Assembly: GCA_044235645.1 (NCBI GenBank)
Contig: JBIIHQ010000006.1
Coordinates: forward strand, 62,001-126,000
Direction of reading: 5' to 3'
DNA length: 64,000 bases
DNA from: OMIW01 sp044235645
Lineage (GTDB): Bacteria; Bdellovibrionota_C; UBA2361; OMIW01
Shown piece by piece: positions 15,778-25,676 of the stretch. The position numbers were made by a program, and so were the translations under genes. Under the pieces are notes generated by a model, which was not told where the DNA came from, did no database searches, and saw only the letters and a program-made list of their open reading frames with translations. Within the stretch, counting starts at the first letter, position 1, and each line of letters starts with the position of its first letter.

Positions 15778-16727
15778 AGTGCTGATTCAGATTTATTTGA
15801 AGGTACTTCGGTCAATCCGAGTAATCGCTCCGCCATGATATCGGGGAGATAGAGCCGCTCCGAAAGCAAAAATGCCGCTCCTTTTGAGATATCTGGTTCT
15901 GCGGTTTCGTCTGCAAGCTGGAAAACAGCATTAAATTGCGCACTGAGAAGTGGGTCCCCCGCCGCCGCGGATAGCGCCTCCGACCTCCGTTTCTCAAATC
16001 GCTCGGACTCGTTAAGCGCGAATTCCGCCAGAGCAAGCTCGAACAGAAGCGTCGGCTCTTGAGCTAACTCAGCCTGGGTAACTCGCCCCTCAATCGCCTG
16101 ACGGGAGAGGAGGTATAAGCCCATCCCGCGAAGGAGGCGGGCATGGCGACGAATGTCGTCTCTCGAGGAAGAGAACAACAAGACCCTCTCGGATGCACAT
16201 CGGCTCTCAGTCAACAATCCAACCCGAAATAGCGCATCAGCAAGGGTGCGTGCGATGGTTGCTACCCGATCTCGCCCCTTATCGTCAGAGGACACAAGCT
16301 CCTCAGCAAAATCGAGCGCCTGTCGATAATCATCGAGCGCCGGTCGAAAAAGATGTTGACCCCGACGGGCATTTGCTCGAGAGAATAGTAGGTCAGGATC
16401 CTGAGGACGGCGCTCGATCAGGGAGGAAAATATCCTCTCCGCATCCTCGAATGCCCCGATCTGAAGGAGGGCGGTACCGAGATTGCGCGCTATCGGGATC
16501 GAATCAGGAGCGAGCTTGTATGCCATCCTGAAGAGTTCAACTGCTTCGTCACCGTTTCCAGCGCGGAAGGCCTCGATGCCTCTCTCAGTGAGGGTGGCGA
16601 CTTTAACCTCATTTTGCTCAATTCCCCGTTGAGGAGGCCCCTCAGGCGACCGAGGAGGTAGAGCACATCCGACCATCCACGGAAAAGTGAGCACGAAAAC
16701 GACCGATCGAGGAAGAAGAGAAAACAC
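15774..16727 (-). CDS. TPR-repeat lipoprotein
   Basis: 317 residues from a GTG start. The signal 'SVVFVLTFPWMVGC' ends in a lipobox (MVGC). Several TPR-type helix pairs follow: 'GIEAFRAGNGDEAVELFRM', 'NLGTALLQIGAFEDAERIF' and 'ARRGQHLFRPALDDYRQ'. The C-terminal half is helical without clear repeats. It is a probable envelope scaffold. It is translationally coupled to the esterase downstream. No enzyme motif is present, and the partner is unknown. Confidence 0.75.
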   Translation of the reverse strand: MFSLLPRSVVFVLTFPWMVGCALPPRSPEGPPQRGIEQNEVKVATLTERGIEAFRAGNGDEAVELFRMAYKLAPDSIPIARNLGTALLQIGAFEDAERIFSSLIERRPQDPDLLFSRANARRGQHLFRPALDDYRQALDFAEELVSSDDKGRDRVATIARTLADALFRVGLLTESRCASERVLLFSSSRDDIRRHARLLRGMGLYLLSRQAIEGRVTQAELAQEPTLLFELALAEFALNESERFEKRRSEALSAAAGDPLLSAQFNAVFQLADETAEPDISKGAAFLLSERLYLPDIMAERLLGLTEVPSNKSESAL

Positions 16728-16780
16728 GACACCCGCTCTGAGATGATAACTGCACCAAACCTCTCGACAGCCTGTATCGG

Positions 16781-17563
16781 CTAGATCGATAACTTCCGAA
16801 AAATCCGGCTCGGAATATGCACAATGACCCCCATGATTAATCGCCAGAACCAGGGGAGATACACAACCGGAGTCTCTCGATGAATGGCTTGCAGCATCCC
16901 CCGAGCGATTGATTCGGGACTCGCAAAAAGAGGGGTGATCTTAAGGTGCCTCGTCATCTTTGTGGCGACGAATCCTGGTCGCACATCAATCACTACAACT
17001 CCCCGCGAAGCCAATGCCTGACCAAGGCCCGAGCAATACGCACTTAAACCCGCCTTTGCGCTCCCATAGGGATAATTACTCCCCCGGCCTCGGTCACCTG
17101 CGACCGATGTCACCGCAACAAGCACTCCTCTGGTAGACCCATCTCGTTGATGCGCCTCAGCCATTCGCGCCCCGATGGCGGAAAGCAACGCCGCTGGACT
17201 CGTGAAGTTTACCCGGATATGCTCCTCGAGCTCAACCGGCGCAAGTCTTCTTTCAGCGGGCGGCGGGGATAGTACACCATAAAAAATCGCTGCAACGTCG
17301 ATTCCACCAAGCGCTGTCCATGCCCGCTCACCAAGCCCTTCAATCTGAGAGAGACTCAAAAAATCGAACTCTTCGGATGCTACCATCTCGGCCGGACCGC
17401 CACCGCGCACCCGTGCATCATCGGCGATCCGCTCAAGGGCATCCCGATCGCGTCCGACCACGAAAAGACAGGCTCCCCGTTGGGCACACTCAGCTACGAA
17501 CTGAGCACCGATATCAGACGTTGCCCCAAACACGGCCACCCGAGTACCCCGTGAAATCTCCAT
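16781..17563 (-). CDS. Short-chain dehydrogenase/reductase
   Basis: 260 residues from ATG 17563, which has GGAGG 6 nt upstream; the frame extends upstream without support. The Rossmann motif is a variant 'FGATSDIGAQF', the active site 'AVTSVAG' Ser, and 'YPYGSAKAG' gives the Tyr-x3-Lys pair. 'DVRPGFVATKMT' follows. The C-terminal 'LPWFWRLIMGVIVHIPSRIFRKL' is hydrophobic and may touch the membrane. Such proteins resemble DltE/decaprenylphosphoryl-ribose-oxidoreductase-like SDRs. Substrate not determined; NAD(P)-dependent oxidoreduction is well supported. Confidence 0.85.
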   Translation of the reverse strand: MEISRGTRVAVFGATSDIGAQFVAECAQRGACLFVVGRDRDALERIADDARVRGGGPAEMVASEEFDFLSLSQIEGLGERAWTALGGIDVAAIFYGVLSPPPAERRLAPVELEEHIRVNFTSPAALLSAIGARMAEAHQRDGSTRGVLVAVTSVAGDRGRGSNYPYGSAKAGLSAYCSGLGQALASRGVVVIDVRPGFVATKMTRHLKITPLFASPESIARGMLQAIHRETPVVYLPWFWRLIMGVIVHIPSRIFRKLSI

Positions 17564-17690
17564 TCCTTGCCTCCCCTTAATCAAGGAGCCGCGAGATCGG
17601 CTCTCGGCCCTTCCCGTAAACACGGTCAAGAATCGATCTTACGCACGGAAGCGAGGCCGAAAAAGTCCTGGATATGCTTTTGAGGGCCAC

Positions 17691-18761
17691 CTAACTGAGC
17701 GCAAAAACGCCCCCTTCCAATAAACGGACTGCATTCCGAAACGATGAGGGATAGTGAGTCATCGAGGCCCCTATCAAAAAATATCGTTCCAGCAATTCGC
17801 GACTCTCCTGGCCGTCGTAACGCCGCAGCGGAGCCCAACATCCTCGCTCCTCAAACTGACCCTCAAGAAGGCTCCCGGCTCGCCTGAGTTGCAAGAACGG
17901 CTCTCCGCTCTTTCCAATGAAGGAGATTCCCCCCACCATACCCTCGGGAGCGAGCTCCCCCTCTCCGCAGGAGGGTCCCTCAAAGACAAACTCGACGAAA
18001 CGACCGTCCTCAGTGGCCAGTACAACCGTATCCCCACGTACCTCCCGAACCTCGAGCCCCAGTCTCCCCTGAATCCACCCGGGGAGGAGGAGGAGTGAGA
18101 GAAGCGACACGTCCTCGCCGGGCGTTATCCGAAAAACAATTCGGCTTACTGCAGAGAGACGCTCTCTCAGATCGGCTCGATCGAACGCCTGCTTGATACT
18201 GTCACGCCAGGGGCTAAGCCACATCCATGCACAATCGATAACCCGTTCCTTTCGGTACCAGAACCGCGGAACCGCCTGAGCCGCGCCAGCAGTCACCCGA
18301 CTATCGAGGTAGACCGTCTGCGCTAAAGCCCCGGTGAGATGTTCGACCCAATCGGCAATCGACTCCTGTAAAATCACAGCCTCAATCCGCGCACCTGATA
18401 ACATATGCGCCCGCAAAACGCTGGGTAGTTCTGCGATGCGGTGGCGGGGAACGGTGATCTGCGCGACCTCAGAACAAAGGATAACGGAGGGAGATACTCG
18501 ATGACACCTCCCACCAACATCAAGCGATATATCCGCCGCGTCATCCTTCACTGAGATTACAAAAACTCGACTCGGGTTCACCAAGGTGAGAGAGTCTATC
18601 CATTTTCCCAGCTCATCAGATCCGAGCTCATGATGAAACACAAGAAGATTCGAGTGAGCGGCGCGAAGATACCCCAACTCCTCAATAGAACGGACTGCGC
18701 GGGACAATGCCGAGCCCAGTTGACCCATCTCTACACATACTGATGGAATGACAATCGCCAT
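17691..18761 (-). CDS. opcA: OpcA-like glucose-6-phosphate dehydrogenase assembly protein
   Basis: 356 residues, with no catalytic motif. It sits next to zwf, as OpcA does in cyanobacteria and actinobacteria, where it is needed for assembly or activation of glucose-6-phosphate dehydrogenase. The two-part layout (an N-terminal alpha/beta part with 'LGKWIDSLTLVNPSRVFVI' and 'SVILCSEVAQI', then a C-terminal beta part 'FRITPGEDVSLLSLLLLPGWI') matches my memory of that family. ATG at 18761 has GAGG 5 nt upstream. It lies about 100 nt after the zwf stop, so one operon is likely. Identity rests on both context and pattern. Confidence 0.75.
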   Translation of the reverse strand: MAIVIPSVCVEMGQLGSALSRAVRSIEELGYLRAAHSNLLVFHHELGSDELGKWIDSLTLVNPSRVFVISVKDDAADISLDVGGRCHRVSPSVILCSEVAQITVPRHRIAELPSVLRAHMLSGARIEAVILQESIADWVEHLTGALAQTVYLDSRVTAGAAQAVPRFWYRKERVIDCAWMWLSPWRDSIKQAFDRADLRERLSAVSRIVFRITPGEDVSLLSLLLLPGWIQGRLGLEVREVRGDTVVLATEDGRFVEFVFEGPSCGEGELAPEGMVGGISFIGKSGEPFLQLRRAGSLLEGQFEERGCWAPLRRYDGQESRELLERYFLIGASMTHYPSSFRNAVRLLEGGVFALS

Positions 18762-18863
18762 GGGTGCCTCTCCCGATGATTACTTCTGCCCGGTGATTTT
18801 CTGCGAGAAGACCGCTACCTCACCTAACCGCTGGAAACCGCAATCCCTGACCCGAGGAGATTC

Positions 18864-20396
18864 CTACAATCGCCGCCAGGTGTGCCCCCGCTTCCTCAGC
18901 AAGGCAGCCGCTTCAGCAGGCCCCCACGAGCCAGCTTCATAGTTATACAGCTGCGGCGCTCGATCTGATTCCCATGCATCAAAAAGCGGAGCCAAGAGAT
19001 TCCACGCCTCCTCAATCTCATCGTTCCGGGTGAAAAGTGTCGCATCTCCCTTCATCGCATCGAGCAGCAATCGCTCGTACGCCTCGGGCGACGCTACCCC
19101 AAACGAGTGATCGTAATTGAAATCCATCTCCACCCGACGCACTCGCATCCGTGGCCCAGGAGGCTTTGAGTTCACCGAGAGCGAAATTCCCTCGGTGGGT
19201 TGCACCTGAATCGTCAACACATTCTGAGGGAGTTCATCAATCTGACGCCCCTTGAAGAGCGACAGGGGAGCCTCCTTGAAAAATACGGATATCTCAGTGA
19301 TCCGTTTGGGAAGCCGTTTCCCGACCCGCACGTAAATAGGGACCCCCGCCCACCGCCAGTTATCAACCTCAAATTGAAGCGCCACAAAGGTCTCCGTCGT
19401 ACTGTGATTCGCAACCCCGGATTCCTCGAGGTACCCATTAACAGCGGTTCCCTGGATAAATCCACGGGTGTACTGGGCGCGTACGGTGTTGAGAGCGACC
19501 TCATCTGGAGTCATACGCCGAATGAGTCGCAATACTTTTACCTTTTCATTGCGAATACTATCGGCATCAGAGAGTGATATTGGTGGTTCGATGCAGAGAA
19601 GAGAGAGCATCTGCAGGACATGGTTCTGAACTATGTCGCGAGTAATTCCGTTCTGATCGAAATATTCGGCACGATTGAGAACCCCAATATCCTCGCAAAC
19701 CGAGATCTCGATATGATCGATATACCGCGAATTCCACAATGGCTCGAATATTCCATTGGCGAAGCGAAAGACAAGAATATTCTGGACGGTTTCCTTACCC
19801 AAGTAGTGATCGATACGATAAATCTGTTCCTCTGCGAAGCTCTCTCTCAATAGGGAGTTAAGCTCCGCCGCAGAATCTTGATCATGCCCAAATGGCTTTT
19901 CCACAATCAATGAGGTTGCCCGAATCCCACCGACAGGTTCTGCAACAAGGCCAGCGACCCGCAGGTTGTGGGAGATAGGTCCAAAAAAGTGGGGAGCTGT
20001 CGCCAGATAATAGAGATAGTTGTAGTGGTCCCCTCGTTGCTGTCCGAGCTCCTCAAGGAGCCGCCGCAACGCCACAAAATCTTCCTCGCGACCCGCATCG
20101 AGAGATTGATAGAAAACCGACTGAGCAAAACGATCCCACACCTCACGACTAATCGTCCGACGGGAGAACTTCTTGACCCCTTCCCAGAGGGACTCACGAA
20201 ATTGGTCGTGCGTCAGGGACCGACGCGCCACGCCGATCACGATGAATCCGGGAGGCAGATATTCGTCCTGTGCAAGGTTGACCAGCGCTGGAACGAGCTT
20301 TCGATTGGTGAGATCCCCCGATGCGCCGAAGATCACTAACGCGGTTGCAGGCGGTTTCAGGGTTCGATTTTCCCCCTCAGCAAACGGATTTACCAT
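18864..20396 (-). CDS. zwf: Glucose-6-phosphate 1-dehydrogenase
   Basis: 510 residues, normal for the family. It oxidises glucose-6-phosphate to 6-phosphogluconolactone with NADP+ (or NAD+), the entry of the oxidative pentose-phosphate route. N-terminal dinucleotide motif 'IFGASGDLTNRKLVPAL'; the substrate/catalytic motif 'RIDHYLGKETVQN' with its essential His-Tyr-Leu-Gly-Lys; and 'PIYVRVGKRLPKR'. The start ATG follows GAGAGGG. It lies between tal (110 nt upstream) and opcA (downstream), giving a compact sugar-phosphate cluster in the minus direction. Confidence 0.96.
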   Translation of the reverse strand: MVNPFAEGENRTLKPPATALVIFGASGDLTNRKLVPALVNLAQDEYLPPGFIVIGVARRSLTHDQFRESLWEGVKKFSRRTISREVWDRFAQSVFYQSLDAGREEDFVALRRLLEELGQQRGDHYNYLYYLATAPHFFGPISHNLRVAGLVAEPVGGIRATSLIVEKPFGHDQDSAAELNSLLRESFAEEQIYRIDHYLGKETVQNILVFRFANGIFEPLWNSRYIDHIEISVCEDIGVLNRAEYFDQNGITRDIVQNHVLQMLSLLCIEPPISLSDADSIRNEKVKVLRLIRRMTPDEVALNTVRAQYTRGFIQGTAVNGYLEESGVANHSTTETFVALQFEVDNWRWAGVPIYVRVGKRLPKRITEISVFFKEAPLSLFKGRQIDELPQNVLTIQVQPTEGISLSVNSKPPGPRMRVRRVEMDFNYDHSFGVASPEAYERLLLDAMKGDATLFTRNDEIEEAWNLLAPLFDAWESDRAPQLYNYEAGSWGPAEAAALLRKRGHTWRRL

Positions 20397-20505
20397 ACCC
20401 TCTCACCTATTGATTACCTGGTTGATCCTCCGATCACCGGATAGTGACCACTCAACAAAGGTCCGCTCATTTCGGCAAAGCGGCCCCCCACCTCTCTGGA
20501 AATTT

Positions 20506-21654
20506 CTACAAAGAGCCTCGCAACCGCGCAACCTTCTCTTTCACCGCCGAAAGCAGCTGCTGATAAGAGTCTGCGAACGCTGCAACCCCCGCTACCTGTA
20601 GATTGGACAGAACTCGTTCAACGTCAATTCCAGCTCCGCTGAGCATTCCCATCACCCGAGATGCTTCGTCCAACCCCTCGCCTCCCGAGGAGGTAAGCTG
20701 TACCCCTTCAAAAATTGCTTCGAGCGTTTGTGGAGGCACTGTGTTCACCGTATGGTTGCGGGCGAGCGCTTCGACGTAAAGAACCTTCGAGAATGCAGGA
20801 TTTTTTGTTCCTGTGCTCGCCCAGAGAGGACGTTGTACACGAGCTCCCGCTCGCTCAAGGGCATCCCACCGTTCACCGTGGAAGGTTTCGAGGAATCGAT
20901 GGTAGGCAAGGCGTGAATTTGCGATCCCGACCTTCCCGAGTACCTCAACAAGTACATCTGAACGTCCCCGGGACGCGAGCTCTTTCTCAACAGCAGAGTC
21001 GACCCGCGAAACAAAAAAACTCGCTACTGACGAGACTCCTCTGACTGGCTCACCACGCGCCACCCGATCCTCTAAGGCAGAGAGGTAGGCCTCCATGACC
21101 CGACCATACACAGATGCTGAAAAGATCAGGGTCACATTCACGTTAATACCCTGAGCAAGGAGCCGCTGGATAGCGGGTATCCCCGCCTCAGTCGCCGGCA
21201 CCTTGATCATCGCGTTTGGCCTCGCTAGTCGAGCCCACAATCTCTCAGCAGCCGCCACCGTTCCCGCAGTATCATGAGCTAGACTAGGCGAGACCTCGAG
21301 ACTTGCGTACCCATCAGCACCATCGGTGGAGTCGTAGACGGACCTGAGAAGGTCACACGCAGACCCCACATCCTCGACGAAAAGATCCTCACACACATGC
21401 TCGGTAACCCTCTCCTCCTCTTCCGCACTATGAAGCCCATACCGGGGCAGGAGGGAGAGAATGGCATCATCATAATCGCTCGACTCTCCTATCGCCTTTT
21501 GGAAGATGGTGGGATTACTCGTCAACCCTGACACTCCCCGGGCAATCAGCGTAGCCAGCTCTCCAGAGCGGAGCACGTCACGGGAAAGATTATCGTACCA
21601 GATAGACTGTCCGACATTATTGAGTGCAGCGATGTGGGGCGAACAAGTTGTCAT
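20506..21654 (-). CDS. tal: Transaldolase
   Basis: 382 residues, the long form found alongside OpcA in actinobacteria and cyanobacteria. It moves a dihydroxyacetone unit between sugar phosphates in the non-oxidative pentose-phosphate path. N-terminal 'LNNVGQSIWYDNLSRD' and 'GLTSNPTIFQKAI' are signature elements. The Schiff-base lysine is in 'AMIKVPATEAGIPAI'. 'NVTLIFSASVYGRV' and 'WASTGTKNPAFSKVLYVEAL' also match. Cytoplasmic. First gene of the tal-zwf-opcA cluster. Confidence 0.95.
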   Translation of the reverse strand: MTTCSPHIAALNNVGQSIWYDNLSRDVLRSGELATLIARGVSGLTSNPTIFQKAIGESSDYDDAILSLLPRYGLHSAEEEERVTEHVCEDLFVEDVGSACDLLRSVYDSTDGADGYASLEVSPSLAHDTAGTVAAAERLWARLARPNAMIKVPATEAGIPAIQRLLAQGINVNVTLIFSASVYGRVMEAYLSALEDRVARGEPVRGVSSVASFFVSRVDSAVEKELASRGRSDVLVEVLGKVGIANSRLAYHRFLETFHGERWDALERAGARVQRPLWASTGTKNPAFSKVLYVEALARNHTVNTVPPQTLEAIFEGVQLTSSGGEGLDEASRVMGMLSGAGIDVERVLSNLQVAGVAAFADSYQQLLSAVKEKVARLRGSL

Positions 21655-21854
21655 ACGAGAATACTCTCAAGAAGGAAAACCGTCAGGGTTCGGTGTATCT
21701 CAAAGGCCCTCCAGCGCATCCATGAGCAGCTTTATCGCGCGGGGGACGCGCAAAGATTACTACACGATTGTGGGGAGGGGCTACCGGGAGACACAATTTT
21801 TCCTCAGGGAAAGAGCCCCCAGATAAGACAAAACGCCGTCTCGCGATGGCGGGG

Positions 21855-22862
21855 TCATCCAAAACGACAACCGGTCGTATCTCGACATACCAACGCTTCA
21901 TTCACGACAAGCTGCGCATCACCTCGCGGGTCGTTTAGTGAGAGAAGCCGAACCCGCGCAAGGTCCGGATGACTTACCGCACCTCCGGCTTGAGAGCCCT
22001 CCAGAAATCGACTCAACCCCTCATACCATCCCCCTCGCCCTTCAACGATCTCTGGACTGACAAGCCAGATCGGTCCCAGTGACTCGCGGTGACTGTGAAC
22101 TGTGTGAATCGGCCGTGACAACTGTCGACCCACGAGATCGACGAACAACTCCTCGATAGTTCCAAACCCCCCTGGATAATAAAGACTACCAAGCGTATTA
22201 CCGACAACATGGAGAAGGCTTGTGCGGATGGGAAGCGCTGGCGTGCCTGGTGCCATCATCGCATTAACTCCTTCGATCCGCGCTTCGAATGTTTCCTCGA
22301 GAAACTGGAGCGGAACACAAACGATCTTCGCCACCGGATCATTTTTCCCCTCCAGATGACGCTCCCACGCATGGATGGTGCGACCCATAGCACCGGTCGC
22401 CCCACCCCCATTTCCCAGGGATATTCCCCTCTCAACTGACAACCGAGCGAGCTCATCAGTAAAGAGCTCGAGCGCTGGATGCCAGACCGGATCACGAGCT
22501 GATCCATAGACCTTCAACATCGGAATATCAGCAGCAGCGCGGTAAAAAGAGATAAGGTCCTCCCGACGCGCTATCATTTCCTCAACGTGCTCTCCTCGGA
22601 GAGCAAGAGCGTATAGCGCCCCAGCGTACATACCATCCAAAAGATGTAAGAATTGCGGGTCTTCTCGACGAGAGCGTGGCTGGAAAAAGTCGGCTCCCAA
22701 GGTTTCATGAGTAACCGCCTCCGTGATCCCTCGACCTCGTTCCGATCCCTCCCACGGCAGGGAGAGCTGCGTAAAATCTGACAGCCCCCCGGCTACCGCC
22801 GAGCCACCCTGAGGACGATGTGCAGAACCTAAAATACTATCTCCCCCTGCTCCAGCATGCAT
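21855..22862 (-). CDS. LOG-family (lysine-decarboxylase-like) protein
   Basis: 335 residues. The Rossmann-like core holds 'LKVYGSARDPVW', 'GISLGNGGGATGAMG' and the hallmark 'YPGGFGTIEELFVDLVGRQ' (PGGxGTxxE). Members are nucleotide-5'-monophosphate phosphoribohydrolases, some acting in cytokinin activation. The N-terminal 100 residues are an extra helical part beyond the minimal domain, as in the longer LOG forms. ATG 22862 has GGGAG 7 nt upstream. It sits between tal and the traWU-trbC block with gaps on both sides, so it is probably independent. Substrate unknown. Confidence 0.82.
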   Translation of the reverse strand: MHAGAGGDSILGSAHRPQGGSAVAGGLSDFTQLSLPWEGSERGRGITEAVTHETLGADFFQPRSRREDPQFLHLLDGMYAGALYALALRGEHVEEMIARREDLISFYRAAADIPMLKVYGSARDPVWHPALELFTDELARLSVERGISLGNGGGATGAMGRTIHAWERHLEGKNDPVAKIVCVPLQFLEETFEARIEGVNAMMAPGTPALPIRTSLLHVVGNTLGSLYYPGGFGTIEELFVDLVGRQLSRPIHTVHSHRESLGPIWLVSPEIVEGRGGWYEGLSRFLEGSQAGGAVSHPDLARVRLLSLNDPRGDAQLVVNEALVCRDTTGCRFG

Positions 22863-22941
22863 AATCGCTCCCCCAAAAAAACCAATTGTGGGGCACCCTA
22901 GCGGGAAGGCATGATCGGCACAACAGGTGATTTTGATACCC

Positions 22942-23751
22942 CTATCGAGACGGTGTTGAGGGGGGAATGACGGCAGAAGTGGGGGTGGCCGATCCCGCGG
23001 CCGTTTGGGAGCTGCTACCGATGAACGCCGGGGGCGGAGGAAGCTCCTTCACCTCCTCTCCTCCCTGCGGAATTTCAAAGAGCCCCTGATCGCTGATTAA
23101 CTCTTCGAGTGGAGGAGCGCCTCCCTCGATTATCGTCTCCCCCTTTTTGGTCTCAATCAACCACACTGGAGAGTGCGTTACCTTGTACCGTTTGGGCACC
23201 TCGTGGATCATCCGAAGGTGTGGAGATATCCAGTTAAAACCGTCGAGCAGCTCAGGCTTCTCGCCGACCCGTTTGAAGGAATCTCCCACCGCTTTCGTAT
23301 AATCGAAGACGTTGCAGACTACCGAAAAATGACGCACTGGGATATCCCGATCCTTTAAAAATCGTCCGATCTCGGCTACCGCTACCAGCGCCTCCCCTAT
23401 TGACTTTCCCGCAATGAAGCCACTCACCGATATCACCTTTTGCTCCGATTCACCGACGATTGCCCCCTTCGTCGGGGTGGGGGTCGTTGTCGCCTCCGCT
23501 GGGGAACCAAAAAAATCAACTTGACCTTCAGTGCGCTCTCCATCGGACTCCTTCTCCGATGATGGTGAGGTCGCGGGGGTTGGTTTTTTGTTCGTCGCCT
23601 CTAACCGCTCCTCATTCATGAAATTCGGAGAGAAGAAATCGCCCGGCGACCTCATCGAATCTTGCGCCACAGCGGGACAACATACGAGCGCACCAAAGGT
23701 CCCCCCGAGGATGGCCCCCTTTTTCGACAACAATGCTCGGAACGGTTTCAT
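22942..23751 (-). CDS. TrbC-like F-type conjugation protein (thioredoxin-like)
   Basis: 269 residues from ATG 23751 (GGGGAAG upstream); an earlier in-frame start adds 15 poorly supported residues. Signal peptide 'GAILGGTFGALVCCPAVAQ'. A Pro/Ser/Thr linker with a Thr-Pro run covers residues 35-90. The C-terminal domain has the pattern of F-type TrbC/TraW thioredoxin-like proteins: 'VSGFIAGKSIGEALVAVAEIGRF', 'HFSVVCN' and 'VTHSPVWLIETKKGETI'. In F plasmid, TrbC works with TraW and TraU in the periplasm for pilus assembly. It is third in the order traW-traU-trbC, 146 nt after the TraU-like gene. Tentative but context-backed. Confidence 0.6.
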   Translation of the reverse strand: MKPFRALLSKKGAILGGTFGALVCCPAVAQDSMRSPGDFFSPNFMNEERLEATNKKPTPATSPSSEKESDGERTEGQVDFFGSPAEATTTPTPTKGAIVGESEQKVISVSGFIAGKSIGEALVAVAEIGRFLKDRDIPVRHFSVVCNVFDYTKAVGDSFKRVGEKPELLDGFNWISPHLRMIHEVPKRYKVTHSPVWLIETKKGETIIEGGAPPLEELISDQGLFEIPQGGEEVKELPPPPAFIGSSSQTAAGSATPTSAVIPPSTPSR

Positions 23752-23897
23752 ATTCTTCCCCGGCTGCACCCAACTCAGTGGTTTTACCCGTCTCACAAAT
23801 TGTCCTCATCAACGGCATTCCCTAGCCCCTCTCCCTTCCGTCTTTTCGCCACTCGAAAAATTCAGGACAACCCACCTTTTCAAAGAGTAGTTCACCC

Positions 23898-25475
23898 TCA
23901 TGAGGGCTTCTCCCACGGCCAACTAGGAACACTCGCATTCTTAATCTTGTCATCGGGACGACTTTTAACGTTTGGGTTACATTTGTCCTGCTTGTCTATC
24001 TTTTCGAATGGACAAGACCCATCGATACATGTCCATGGGGGACAGCCTGAGTACCGCTTCCAATGAGACATGGTGATTACCTTGGCGGGACGCTCGAGAA
24101 CATTTGCCTTGCCAAACTCTTCGAACCCGAGCTCCGGATATTCACAGTTAAAACCGCCAAGTTCGTCCCCACGGAGGTATTGCATTCGGTCATCCCCGAC
24201 TCCATCTGTGTCACCCAGTGCATACAGGTCCGGATACCCCAGGATGTTACAATCACTCTTCCCCACCCGAAGAGCCGCTGCCACCGCAGCCATCGGCTCC
24301 GAGAGAGTGTTCAGGTGAAGATTGAATGGAAACCAACTCGGGAGGGTTAATTTAAGCTGAGGAAATTTGAAGCCGAGCTTTTTAACCGCAGTCTCGGCTG
24401 CCTTCTGAGCAACGGCATCGAGGGTCTTCGGAAATATATCGCCAGCCATTCCGGTCGTAATCTTCAGGGAGCTACTGAAAGTGCTCTCAAGATTATTGAT
24501 CTTACCGATAATCTGTCCACCGAGATTAAGGACCTGCGTTATCATACCCATCACGGCGTAGATCGGATTAAAAAACGGCATGACAAAGAGAGAGGTCGCT
24601 GGCGCCCGTGAGAGGAGAAAGTGCACCGGATCGGCAGACCAACTCGGGATAAACTTTAGCCGAGCCCCATCGTTGATATGAGTCTTTACCAACATGAGGC
24701 TCAACCCCGGGACCTCGGACAGCAATCTGAGGGGAGACATCTGTAAATTGACGCTCGCCTCTCTCCCTGCTGTCATCGCAGCACCACGTCCTCTATCATT
24801 CGCGTTATGACTCGGCTGGAGTGCCGTCGAAATGGCTGCTTTCAGGACGTTTTCAACTTCTTTTCCTGGGGATTCTATATTGACTCCACGAACAGCAAAC
24901 GCGAGCTTAACAACCGACATGCGGAGAAATGTGAGGAGAAAGCTCACCCCGGGATTCGGATTTAACCCCCTAAAAACAGCCATAATGGGGGTAGGCCAGT
25001 AATCGCTCTGGAACGGTTGTCGCGTCACCTCGTACCGCGAAACTGGAGTTCGATACTCGTATGCAGGGAACAGGGGGACGCACACTCCAAACACTCTAAA
25101 CCCACACCAACATCCTGGAATAATGCGAAAATCCATGCATTGAAAGAAATTAGCGAATTCCTTGCCCGTGTCAACTATGTAATTGGAAGGTCCGCTCACG
25201 ACGTCCGTCCCGAGGTAATTACCTGCAAGATACCCTGAATAATTGTCCTCGTTTATATTGACCGATTCCGTAGCACCCGAGAGAACCTCCTCTTCGCCGT
25301 AGCCAAGTCGCCACTTTTCGAGCCGCTCTCCTTCCTCCTTAATCGACACCCCCTGACCAAAACTGGGGGTCGCAAGGACACTCAGCAAAAGGGCCCCGAC
25401 GATAAAAACATTCAATAGAGCCAATCTTCGATGCGTAGGCCCAAAGATGGCTCCCGTGAAATCTCTCACAATCAT
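23898..25475 (-). CDS. TraU-like periplasmic conjugation protein
   Basis: 525 residues from ATG 25475, which has GAGGGGG 6 nt upstream. The signal is 'RRLALLNVFIVGALLLSVLA...FGQG'. The segment 'FFQCMDFRIIPGCWCGFRVFG' followed by 'VCVPLFPAYEYRTPVSRYEV' is a Cys-cluster and aromatic pattern like TraU of F-type and SXT/ICE (PFL_4710-type) systems. The C-terminal part is again Cys-rich ('SGCPPWTCIDGSCPF'). F TraU has about 330 residues, so this is long; the middle (residues 200-400) is extra. TraU is an essential periplasmic mating-pair or pilus-assembly factor. A homology search would settle it. Confidence 0.55.
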   Translation of the reverse strand: MIVRDFTGAIFGPTHRRLALLNVFIVGALLLSVLATPSFGQGVSIKEEGERLEKWRLGYGEEEVLSGATESVNINEDNYSGYLAGNYLGTDVVSGPSNYIVDTGKEFANFFQCMDFRIIPGCWCGFRVFGVCVPLFPAYEYRTPVSRYEVTRQPFQSDYWPTPIMAVFRGLNPNPGVSFLLTFLRMSVVKLAFAVRGVNIESPGKEVENVLKAAISTALQPSHNANDRGRGAAMTAGREASVNLQMSPLRLLSEVPGLSLMLVKTHINDGARLKFIPSWSADPVHFLLSRAPATSLFVMPFFNPIYAVMGMITQVLNLGGQIIGKINNLESTFSSSLKITTGMAGDIFPKTLDAVAQKAAETAVKKLGFKFPQLKLTLPSWFPFNLHLNTLSEPMAAVAAALRVGKSDCNILGYPDLYALGDTDGVGDDRMQYLRGDELGGFNCEYPELGFEEFGKANVLERPAKVITMSHWKRYSGCPPWTCIDGSCPFEKIDKQDKCNPNVKSRPDDKIKNASVPSWPWEKPS

Positions 25476-25676
25476 GGCTGTCCCCCTCAGCGGTGCAATC
25501 AGTCTCGACATTTCCCTCGGCTGTATCCGAGAACCAAACGGTCGCCCTCTACCACGCATTATGCCCCCTGTCCTGATAGCAACACCCCTCTCCTTGCCAC
25601 CTGCGCTCCAACTCCCTGCTGACATCACCATTCCCCACCGATCGCTCTCGCTCATCGCTCACGTGACCCCCCATGA

